A stretch of DNA of 64,000 bases from Amycolatopsis echigonensis (GTDB lineage: Bacteria > Actinomycetota > Actinomycetes > Mycobacteriales > Pseudonocardiaceae). Below the pieces are notes generated by a model, which saw only the letters and a program-made list of their open reading frames with translations, did no database searches and was not told the origin of the DNA. The stretch is from positions 83,069 through 147,068 of the forward strand of contig NZ_JACJHR010000010.1 of assembly GCF_014174495.1 (NCBI RefSeq), read 5' to 3'. The number at the start of each line of letters is the position of its first letter. The first letter of the stretch is position 1. Shown here one piece after another: positions 33,427 to 40,435 of this stretch. Both the position numbers and the translations under genes were made by a program.

Positions 33427-34177
33427 ACAGGCCGGACAGGAACGCCTCCACCGCCCCGCGATACGTCTCCGGCGCCTCGGCATGCGGCAGATGCGCCGAA
33501 CCGGACACGATCAGGTGCTTCGCGCCGGGGACGCGCGCCGCGACCTCGGCTTGCTGACCCGCGGGCATCGCGGTGTGCTCGCCCTCGACCAGAAGCAGCG
33601 GACAGCGAATACCGTCCACAATGGACCAGTAGTCGCGGCGGCCCCATTCGGCGGCGATCTCGTAGAGATTCTCCAGGTCGGCGATCAGGTGATAGCCGTC
33701 TTCGCGCTCCTCGACGCATTCGGTGAAGTAGTCGCCCGCGGTGCCGAAGAACTCGCGCACGTGGGCCAGCGATTCGAACGGCACCGGCCAGCTCTCGAAG
33801 TAGCCGCGCCAGGTCTCGACGGTGCGTCCGCGCTGGTCCGGCGCGAAATCCTCGCTGACCACCGCGCGTACCAGCTCCGGGTACTTCGCCGCGGTGGCCC
33901 ACGCGTGCAGCCCGCCCATCGAATGGCCGATCAGCACGGACGGACCGAGGCCGGCCAGCACGTCCGCGACGTCCTCGGCGAACTGCTCGGTGGTCCACGG
34001 CCCGGTGTGCGGCGCACGGCCGTGACCGCGGGCGTCGAGGGCGCGCACCCGGCCGTACCGCTTGAGCCACTGCGCGACCGGCCACCAGGTGCGAGCGCGG
34101 CCCATCAGCCCGTGCAACAGCAGGATCGACACGCCAGGGCGTTCGTCGCCGCCGAAGTCGATCAGGCCTGGTCGCAT
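33425..34177 (-). CDS. Alpha/beta hydrolase
   Basis: The 250-residue protein has the alpha/beta-hydrolase features: LLLHGLMGRARTW (oxyanion hole), DARGHGRA, nucleophile Ser in LIGHSMGG, an acidic residue in LLVEGEHTAM and the terminal His in SGSAHLPHAEAPETY. The start follows AGGAGG. The substrate is unknown. A similar hydrolase lies near mutY and mhuD in mycobacteria (Rv3591c), so the position is conserved. No signal peptide is seen; it is cytosolic. Confidence 0.88.
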   Translation of the reverse strand: MRPGLIDFGGDERPGVSILLLHGLMGRARTWWPVAQWLKRYGRVRALDARGHGRAPHTGPWTTEQFAEDVADVLAGLGPSVLIGHSMGGLHAWATAAKYPELVRAVVSEDFAPDQRGRTVETWRGYFESWPVPFESLAHVREFFGTAGDYFTECVEEREDGYHLIADLENLYEIAAEWGRRDYWSIVDGIRCPLLLVEGEHTAMPAGQQAEVAARVPGAKHLIVSGSAHLPHAEAPETYRGAVEAFLSGL

Positions 34178-34234
34178 TAGTCCTCCTGGGTTTACGCGGC
34201 TACTTCACCACAAACCTGGCCCTAGGGTGAAGGA

Positions 34235-35659
34235 ATGCGCAGCCGCCAGATCGCCGTCCTCGCCCTCACCGGCGTGCTTGCGCTGTCCGCGTGCAGCCCC
34301 GCCGAACCCGCTGCTCCGCCACCGCCGCCCCTGCATCCGGCACCAGGCGCGGGCAGCGCGGGCGATCCGTACTTCCCGGAGGACGGCAACGGCGGGTACG
34401 ACGCCCTCGACTACCACGTCGACGTCAGCTACGACCCGCCGAGCGGCCGCCTCGACGGCGACACCACGGTCTCCGCGAAAGCCACGCAGGACCTCAGCCG
34501 GTTCGACCTCGACCTGCGCGGACTGGACGTCTCCGGGGTGGAGATCGACGGGAAACCGGCGAAGTACAGCCGGGAGAAGAACAAGCTGGTCGTGACGCCG
34601 GCCGAGCCCCTGCGGTCAGGTTCGACGTTCCGGACGCGCGTGCGCTATTCGGGTGTTCCGGCGAAAACCCCGCACGACGGCGGATCGGAAAACGGCTGGG
34701 CCCGCTCCGAGGACGGCGGCGCGTACCTGGTCGGCGAGCCGCATTCGGCGTCGTTCTGGTACCCGGTCAACGAAACCCCGCGGGACAAAGCGACCTTCAC
34801 GCTGACCGCGCACGTGCCCGCCGGCTGGACGGTGCTGTCCAACGGCCGGGACCAGGGCACCAGCGCCAAGGACGGCAAAACCACCACGACCTGGACCGAC
34901 CCGAACCCGATCGCCAGCTACCTGACGACGATCGCGATCGACAAATTCACCGTGCAGCGGTCCACGCTGCCGGACGGCACGCCGATCATCTCCGGGTACG
35001 CGCCCGGCGCCGAACCCCGCGAGGCGACCGGCGACCGGCTCCCGGAAGTGATCTCGTTCCTGGAAAGCAAGTTCGGCAAATACCCGCAGAGCGCGGCCGG
35101 CGGCATCTACCTCGACGAGAACATCCACTTCTCCCTGGAAACGCAGACCCGTCCCACTTATGCGAAATGGGCGGAAATCCTGACCCTGGTGCACGAGAAC
35201 GCACACCAGTGGTTCGGCGATTCGGTATCGCTCAACTCGTGGGCGGACATCTGCCTGAACGAGTGCTTCGCGTCCTACGCGCAGTGGATGTGGGGCGAAC
35301 GCGAGGGCCAGAACCTGGACGACCGCTACCGCGCGGCCGTCGAAATCACCAGGGGCAGCACAGATTTCTGGGGCCAGAAGCTGGTCGACATGGGGCCGGA
35401 GCACCTGTTCGAGGGTGCGTACGACAAGGGCATCCTCGCCGTGCACGCGCTGCGGCGGGAACTGGGCGAACCCGGGTTCGAGAAGGTGCTGCACGAATGG
35501 GTGAGCCAGCATCGCAACGGCAACGCGACGTGGTCGGACTTCGAGAAGCTCGTATCGAAGGTCGCCGGGCGTGATCTGAGCGGGTTCCTCAACGACTGGT
35601 TCCACGGGACCAAGCTGCCCGCGGACGCCGACCTCTACCCGGGCGGGTTGCGGCCCTGA
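34235..35659 (+). CDS. M1-family-like metallopeptidase, lipoprotein
   Basis: The 474-residue protein has a lipoprotein signal with lipobox ALSACSP and a proline-rich linker. An M1-type N-terminal beta domain and gluzincin catalytic domain follow, with HENAHQWFG as the zinc site and LNECFASY supplying the third ligand. The usual GxMEN exopeptidase motif reads FSLETQTRP. It should act outside the membrane, but aminopeptidase specificity is uncertain. TAGGGT lies 6 bases before the ATG. It is a close paralogue of the gene at 43752-45197. Confidence 0.88.
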   Translation: MRSRQIAVLALTGVLALSACSPAEPAAPPPPPLHPAPGAGSAGDPYFPEDGNGGYDALDYHVDVSYDPPSGRLDGDTTVSAKATQDLSRFDLDLRGLDVSGVEIDGKPAKYSREKNKLVVTPAEPLRSGSTFRTRVRYSGVPAKTPHDGGSENGWARSEDGGAYLVGEPHSASFWYPVNETPRDKATFTLTAHVPAGWTVLSNGRDQGTSAKDGKTTTTWTDPNPIASYLTTIAIDKFTVQRSTLPDGTPIISGYAPGAEPREATGDRLPEVISFLESKFGKYPQSAAGGIYLDENIHFSLETQTRPTYAKWAEILTLVHENAHQWFGDSVSLNSWADICLNECFASYAQWMWGEREGQNLDDRYRAAVEITRGSTDFWGQKLVDMGPEHLFEGAYDKGILAVHALRRELGEPGFEKVLHEWVSQHRNGNATWSDFEKLVSKVAGRDLSGFLNDWFHGTKLPADADLYPGGLRP

Positions 35660-35792
35660 CCGGCGGGCTCGCTGGTCGGTGCGGGAAACCGCAGGTTGCG
35701 GGCCGATTCGGGGCCGAAGGCTTCGCCTTCCCCCACTGTGAGCAGGGCGGCACGAACCGCGTAACCGGGCCAGCCGTAAGTACCCTGGGGGC

Positions 35793-36102
35793 ATGGCAGT
35801 GGTCAAGATCAACGCAATCGAAGTCCCCGAAAGGCGCAGGCCCGGAGCTGGAGAAGCGCTTCGCCGCGCGGCTGCACTCCGTCGACAACCAGGAGGGATT
35901 CCTCGGCTTCGAGCTGCTCCGCCCGGTCGCGGGCGAGAAGCGCTACTTCGTGTACACGAAGTGGGAGACCGAGGAGCACTACCAGGCCTGGGCGAAGGGC
36001 CCGGCACGCGAGGCGCACGCGGGCGAGCGCAAGAGTCCGGTGTCGACCGGCGCGAACCTGCTGGAGTTCGAAGTCGTCCAGGCCTCGAAGCCGGGTGAGT
36101 GA
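35793..36102 (+). pseudogene. mhuD: MhuD-type heme-degrading monooxygenase, frameshifted
   Basis: The first 13 codons (MAVVKINAIEVPE) and, one base out of phase, the remaining frame make a complete MhuD homologue. After removing one A from the run at 35830-35832 the product is 102 residues. It keeps Asn7, Arg26, Trp66 and His75, the heme-site residues of mycobacterial MhuD. MhuD opens heme to release iron. As given, the frame is broken. The single extra base in a short A-run could be a sequencing error or a real mutation. The restored stop overlaps the sirtuin start by 8 bases. TACCCT lies 6 bases before the ATG. Confidence 0.85.
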
Positions 36103-36898
36103 CGAACTCGCCCGCGCCGCCGAGCTGATCCGCGACGCCGGCGCGCTGCTCGTGTGCGCCGGCGCCGGGATGGGCGTCGACTCCGGCCTGCCCGATTTTC
36201 GGGGCGGGGAAGGGTTCTGGCGGGCCTATCCGCCGTACGCCGGCCTCGGGCTGCGATTCGAGGAGCTGGCCGATCCGCAGCATTTCGCGTCGGACCCGGA
36301 GCTGGCCTGGGGCTTCTACGGGCACCGGCTGCACCTGTACCGGAAAACGGTGCCGCACCGCGGATTCGGCCTGCTGCTCGAATGGGGGCTGGCGAAACCC
36401 GGCGGCGTGCGGGTTTTCACGTCCAATGTGGACGGACAGTTCCAGGCGGCGGGATTCCCGCACGTCGCCGAGGCGCACGGGTCGATCCATCATCTGCAGT
36501 GCCTCGCCGGATGTTCGCGGGAGATCTGGTCGGCGGACGACATCACGGTCGAGCTGGACGAGGCGACCATGCGTGCCCGGCCGCCGCTGCCGTCCTGTCC
36601 GCGTTGCGGCAGTCTGGCCCGTCCCAACATCCTGATGTTCGGCGATTTCGACTGGGTTCCCGACCGTAGTCAGGAGCAGCTGGACGAGCTGGCCGAATGG
36701 CGGCGCGCGCATCGCGACGCGGTGGTGGTCGAAATCGGTGCCGGGCAAGCGGTTCCGACGGTGCGCCGGTATTCCGAACTCGCCAGCGCGGCGACGGGCG
36801 CGCTGATCCGGATCAACCCGCGCGAGCCGCAGATCCGGCACGGACGCGGGATTTCCCTCGCCGCCGGTGCACTGGAGACGTTGGTCAAACTCGCTTGA
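36095..36898 (+). CDS. Sir2-family NAD-dependent protein deacylase-like protein
   Basis: The 267-residue protein has GAGMGVDSGLPDFRG (NAD site), TSNVDGQFQAAG in place of the usual TQNID, EAHGS with the catalytic His, and a four-cysteine zinc module (LQCLAGC, CPRCG). INPREP is present near the end. It likely removes acyl groups from protein lysines with NAD. The GTG start overlaps the end of mhuD. The TSNVD variant occurs in a divergent bacterial sirtuin group, so specificity is uncertain. Confidence 0.85.
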   Translation: MSDELARAAELIRDAGALLVCAGAGMGVDSGLPDFRGGEGFWRAYPPYAGLGLRFEELADPQHFASDPELAWGFYGHRLHLYRKTVPHRGFGLLLEWGLAKPGGVRVFTSNVDGQFQAAGFPHVAEAHGSIHHLQCLAGCSREIWSADDITVELDEATMRARPPLPSCPRCGSLARPNILMFGDFDWVPDRSQEQLDELAEWRRAHRDAVVVEIGAGQAVPTVRRYSELASAATGALIRINPREPQIRHGRGISLAAGALETLVKLA

Positions 36899-37163
36899 GC
36901 TGCAGCAAGGGAAACGGGCGGCCGTCCGAATCGGCCTCCTGTCGTCCGGCCACCTCGAACCCGTGGTGCAGATAGAAACCGACCGCTCCTGGGTTCTGCT
37001 CGTTCACGTCCAGCGTGAGTTTCGGGGAAGCGGTCCAGTGCCGCGCGCAGCAATGCCGACCCGCCCGCACGAGGAAATGATGCGACGCCTCGACGGCGCT
37101 GCGCCAGACCTCCAGCAGCCGCGGGTATTCGGCTTCCCCTCGGCTTGGCCGCAAGGTCGTCAC
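36885..37163 (-). pseudogene. GNAT acetyltransferase remnant, internally deleted and frameshifted
   Basis: The N-terminus (TTLRPSR, then EYPRLLEVWRSAVEASHHFL) and C-terminus (LTLDVNEQNPGAVGFYLHHGFEV) match GNAT acetyltransferases. The centre with the acetyl-CoA site is missing, and the residual ALLRAALDRFP is in another frame. One extra base in the G-run at 37024-37027 (C on the coding strand) accounts for that shift. GTG 37163 overlaps the stop of the upstream nuclease-like gene. The product cannot be a working acetyltransferase. Confidence 0.75.
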
Positions 37164-38113
37164 GGCAGCTGCACCTCCGCGCAAACCGCCCGGTGGTCGC
37201 TGCCGGGCACGTCGAGCACCTGGTAATCCCGGATCGCCATCCGGCGGTCCACCAGCACGTGGTCCAGCGGCACGAGCGGAACCGCCGACGTCGACCAGGT
37301 CGGGATCAGGCCGTCGCCGCGAGCCTCCGCCGCGTCGACGTAACCGCGGGACAGCACGGTACGCAGCGCGGCGTGGTCGACGGTCGCGTTGAAATCGCCG
37401 GCCACCACGCGCAGGCCGTGTTCACCGATCGCGCGCGACAGGTCCCGCATCTCCTGTTCCCACTGGTAATACCCGGAATCCGGCGAACGCGGATGCGCCG
37501 CCACGATCTCCAGCGTCGTCCCGCCGCCGAGATCGGCCGCCGCGCCGGGCTGTTTCTGGGCCGAATCGCCGGTGTAGTCCTCTTCGGTGAGCGGATACCG
37601 CGACACGATGCCGGAACCGTCCACCCCGGACGCCGGATGCAGGACCCGGTACGGCAGCGTCTGGAACAGCCCGGCCTTCTCCAGCCCGGACATCGCGGCC
37701 GGTGTCATCTCCAGCAGGTTCAGCACGTCGACCCGCTGCTCCCGGACCAGCCGCACGAGCGCCGCCGGATCGGCCTGGCCCAGGTAGAGGTTGGCCGCCA
37801 GCACGCGCACCGTCTTCCCGTGCGCGGCGGGCTGGTCGTCGGACGTCACCCGCGGCACGACGTACACCGCCAGCAGCGCGGACAACGCGAGCGCGATGCC
37901 GCCGATCCACCAGCGGCGCAGCACCAGCGCGAGCGCGGCGAGCAGCACGCCGTAGATGACGACGTACGGCGTCAGCGCCAGCAGCGCGGTCAAGTACCAG
38001 CCGCTGCCGTCCCAGCCGATCGTGCGCAGCACGGCCACTGTCAGCAGCGGCAGTCCGACCAGCACGAGCAGGCCCGTGACCAGCCGGGTTCGCGTCCGCG
38101 CCTCCATCACCAT
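37160..38113 (-). CDS. Membrane-anchored endonuclease/exonuclease/phosphatase family protein
   Basis: The 317-residue protein has three N-terminal membrane spans (about residues 8-95). An extracytoplasmic EEP domain follows, with VLAANLYLG, VDVLNLLEM (metal Glu), VAGDFNATVDH, LDHVLVDRR and the final PGSDHRAV. Members hydrolyse nucleic acids or phosphoesters; with the domain outside the cell, a secreted nuclease or lipid phosphodiesterase role is possible. It reads divergently from the ABC exporter. Confidence 0.85.
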   Translation of the reverse strand: MVMEARTRTRLVTGLLVLVGLPLLTVAVLRTIGWDGSGWYLTALLALTPYVVIYGVLLAALALVLRRWWIGGIALALSALLAVYVVPRVTSDDQPAAHGKTVRVLAANLYLGQADPAALVRLVREQRVDVLNLLEMTPAAMSGLEKAGLFQTLPYRVLHPASGVDGSGIVSRYPLTEEDYTGDSAQKQPGAAADLGGGTTLEIVAAHPRSPDSGYYQWEQEMRDLSRAIGEHGLRVVAGDFNATVDHAALRTVLSRGYVDAAEARGDGLIPTWSTSAVPLVPLDHVLVDRRMAIRDYQVLDVPGSDHRAVCAEVQLP

Positions 38114-38133
38114 GATCCCGAGTATGCCGGGCG

Positions 38134-38159
38134 GGCGCTGACAGGTCCGTGTCAGCGCC
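38134..38159. promoter_or_regulatory. Perfect 10-bp inverted repeat in a divergent promoter region
   Basis: GGCGCTGACA-6 bases-TGTCAGCGCC lies between the divergent nuclease-like gene and the drrAB-like operon. Both genes read away from it, so an operator is more likely than a terminator. Its binding protein is not known. Confidence 0.6.
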
Positions 38160-38221
38160 GTGTGCGCGGCTTGCCAGCGCCTCCGTCCACAGTGTGTTGG
38201 AGCGACACAGGAGGAGGCGAC

Positions 38222-39199
38222 ATGTCGCACGCGATCCAGGCCGAGGGCCTGGTCAAGCATTTCGGGGAGACGAAGGCGCTGGACGGGGTGGACCTGGAGG
38301 TCCCGTTCGGGAAGGTGGTCGGGGTGCTCGGGCCGAACGGCGCGGGCAAGACGACTGCGGTCCGCATCCTGGCGACCCTGCTGAGACCCGACGCGGGCCG
38401 GGCCACGGTCGGGGGTTACGACGTGGTCCGCGACCCGGTCCGGGTGCGCGGCCTGATCGGGCTCACCGGGCAGTACGCGTCGGTGGACGAGGATCTGAGC
38501 GGCACCGAAAACCTGGTGCTGATCGGCAAACTGCTGAACCTGTCCCGGGCCGACGCGCGGGCCCGGGCGACCGAACTGCTGGAGCGGTTCGAGCTGACCG
38601 ACGCGGCCAAGCGGCCGATCCGCACGTATTCCGGCGGCATGCGGCGCAGGCTCGACCTGGCGGCGAGCCTCGTCGGCCGTCCCGCCGTGCTGTATCTGGA
38701 CGAGCCGACCACCGGACTCGACCCGCACGCGCGCAACGAGGTGTGGGCGGTCGTCCGCAGCCTCGTCGCCGACGGCGCCACGGTGCTGCTCACCACGCAG
38801 TACCTGGAGGAGGCCGACCAGCTGGCCGACCGGATCACCGTGTTCGACCACGGCCACGTGGTCGCCGACGGGCGAGCCGACGAGCTGAAGCGGCGGGTCG
38901 GCGGGCAGACGCTGCAGGTGCGGCCGACCTCGCTGAGCGACCTCGACGAGGTCGACCGCATCCTGGCCGAACTCACCGGCGTCCGCCCGGTCCGCGACAA
39001 CGCGACCGGGTTGCTGACCGCTCCGGTGTCCGACCCGGTGCTGCTGTCCACGCTGGTGCGCCGCCTCGACTCGGCGGGCATCACCTCCGACGAACTGGCG
39101 CTGCGGCTGCCCAGCCTCGACGAGGTGTTCCTCGCGCTGACCGGACACACCGCTGAAGAGCCGAAGCCGGAGCGCGAACTCGAACGGAGCCGGTCATGA
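38222..39199 (+). CDS. Daunorubicin-resistance (DrrA) family ABC transporter ATP-binding protein
   Basis: The 325-residue ATPase has Walker A GPNGAGKTTAVRI, YSGGMRRRLDLA, Walker B VLYLDEPTTGLDPHARNEVW, LLTTQYLEEADQLAD, and the C-terminal DrrA-type extension. ATG 38222 follows AGGAGGAGG. With the overlapping permease gene it forms a drug or lipid exporter of the DrrAB type. The substrate is unknown. Control may come from the inverted repeat at 38134 or the nearby AfsR-like regulator. Confidence 0.92.
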   Translation: MSHAIQAEGLVKHFGETKALDGVDLEVPFGKVVGVLGPNGAGKTTAVRILATLLRPDAGRATVGGYDVVRDPVRVRGLIGLTGQYASVDEDLSGTENLVLIGKLLNLSRADARARATELLERFELTDAAKRPIRTYSGGMRRRLDLAASLVGRPAVLYLDEPTTGLDPHARNEVWAVVRSLVADGATVLLTTQYLEEADQLADRITVFDHGHVVADGRADELKRRVGGQTLQVRPTSLSDLDEVDRILAELTGVRPVRDNATGLLTAPVSDPVLLSTLVRRLDSAGITSDELALRLPSLDEVFLALTGHTAEEPKPERELERSRS

Positions 39200-39996
39200 C
39201 CACCGCGACCGCCGCGGCCCCGCCCCGGCACATCAGTCCCGCCCAGGGCGCGAAGCACGCGTTTTCGCTTGCCTGGCGAGGAATCCTGAAGATCCGCAAG
39301 AATCCGGAACAGCTGGCCGACGTCACGCTGATGCCGATCATCTTCCTGCTGATGTTCACCTACCTGTTCGGCAACGCGCTGGGCGGTTCGATCGAGAACT
39401 ACCTGCAGTCGTTCGTGCCGGGCCTGATCGTGATGAACGTCCTGCAGGCCTCGCTGACGGTCGGCACGCAGCTCAACACCGACATCACGAAGGGCGTCTT
39501 CGACCGCTTCCGCGCCATGCCGATCGCCCGCTCGGCTCCGCTGATCGGCGCGGTGCTCGCGGACCTCGTGCGGTACGTGGTGTGCCTCGCGGTGCTGCTG
39601 ACCGTGGCGACCGTGATGGGCTTCCGCGTGCAGACCGGTCCCGCGGAGTTCGTGCTCGCGATCCTGCTGGCGGTCGCGTTCGGCCTGTGCTTCTGCTGGG
39701 GTTCGGTGTTCGTCGGGATGCTGATGAAATCCCCGGGCGCGGCACAGGGCCTGATGTTCGTCTTCATCATGCCGCTGACGTTCGGCAGCAACGTGTTCCT
39801 CCCGACCGCCACGATGCCGGGCTGGCTCAAGGCCTGGGCGGACATCAGCCCGGTGAGCCTGATGTCCGACGTGATGCGCGGCCTCCTCAACGGCGGCGCG
39901 TACGGCGGTTCCCTCCTGGGCGCACTGGCGTGGATGGCCGGCGCGGTCGTGGTGTTCTTCCCGCTCGCGACGTGGGCCTACCGCAAGCGGGTCTGA
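39196..39996 (+). CDS. ABC-2 type transporter permease (DrrB-like)
   Basis: The 266-residue membrane protein has six predicted spans, a DrrB-like start (AFSLAWRGILKIRKNPEQLADVTLMPIIF), KGVFDRFRAMPIARSAPL and the conserved MPLTFGSNVFLPTATMPGWL near the C-terminal half. ATG overlaps the ATPase stop (ATGA). It forms the membrane channel for the exporter. A hairpin at 39998-40024 and a strong terminator at 40030-40078 follow. Confidence 0.92.
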   Translation: MTTATAAAPPRHISPAQGAKHAFSLAWRGILKIRKNPEQLADVTLMPIIFLLMFTYLFGNALGGSIENYLQSFVPGLIVMNVLQASLTVGTQLNTDITKGVFDRFRAMPIARSAPLIGAVLADLVRYVVCLAVLLTVATVMGFRVQTGPAEFVLAILLAVAFGLCFCWGSVFVGMLMKSPGAAQGLMFVFIMPLTFGSNVFLPTATMPGWLKAWADISPVSLMSDVMRGLLNGGAYGGSLLGALAWMAGAVVVFFPLATWAYRKRV

Positions 39997-40029
39997 GGGC
40001 GTCCTTCACGGGGGTGTGGACGCCGTGGT

Positions 40030-40078
40030 GAGTGTCTGTGTCCGGGTTCCACAGCCGGGCACAGACACTCCCTTTTTT
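40030..40078 (+). terminator. Strong intrinsic terminator after the exporter operon
   Basis: GAGTGTCTGTG pairs perfectly with CACAGACACTC (40060-40070), extended by CCGG pairs, and is followed by TTTTTT at 40073-40078. It is the clearest rho-independent terminator in the window. Confidence 0.9.
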
Positions 40079-40425
40079 CAGTGGTTCGCCGCGAGAAGGC
40101 CGGTCAGCCGTTCCCAGTTGCCAGACCCGATGGCGGCCTTCTCTTCCTCGCTGAACGGCAGAAACGACCGCGCGACCCCGCCGCTGGTGTCCAGGCAAGG
40201 AAACCCGCCAGGCCGAGTGCCGAACGTGTACGGATAGTCGGTCGAATACAGCATCCGCTCGGTCCGACGAGCTCCGCCGCGCGTTCCAGTTCCTCGGCGG
40301 CGGCTTCGGGCGAGGACGTCGTTGGCGTCGCGCAGCCGTCGCGTGACCGGGTGGTCGTCGGGGTAGACGTGCGGCTGGACCCCCGCCTTCGCCCACGCGT
40401 CAGGCAGGACAGGCAGGACCATCAT
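40078..40425 (-). pseudogene. Amidohydrolase C-terminal remnant
   Basis: The frame ends with RMLYSTDYPYTF and PGGFPCLDTSGGVARSFLPF, typical of the C-terminal part of amidohydrolase-2 (ACMSD-like) proteins. The 115-residue length lacks the N-terminal metal-binding part. The Arg-rich middle becomes AEAAAEELERAAELVG in a neighbouring frame, so at least two phase changes are present. It lies between a terminator and the AfsR-like gene and is best read as a decayed gene. Confidence 0.65.
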
Positions 40426-40435
40426 CGATAACGGC

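Noticed and set aside
37145..38221. Extension of the DrrA-like gene leftwards to 37145
   Set aside because: The upstream codons are antisense to the nuclease-like gene, and ATG 38222 has an excellent ribosome site.
39998..40024. GGCGTCC/GGACGCC hairpin as the main exporter terminator
   Set aside because: It lacks a T-run, and a much stronger terminator follows at 40030-40078.
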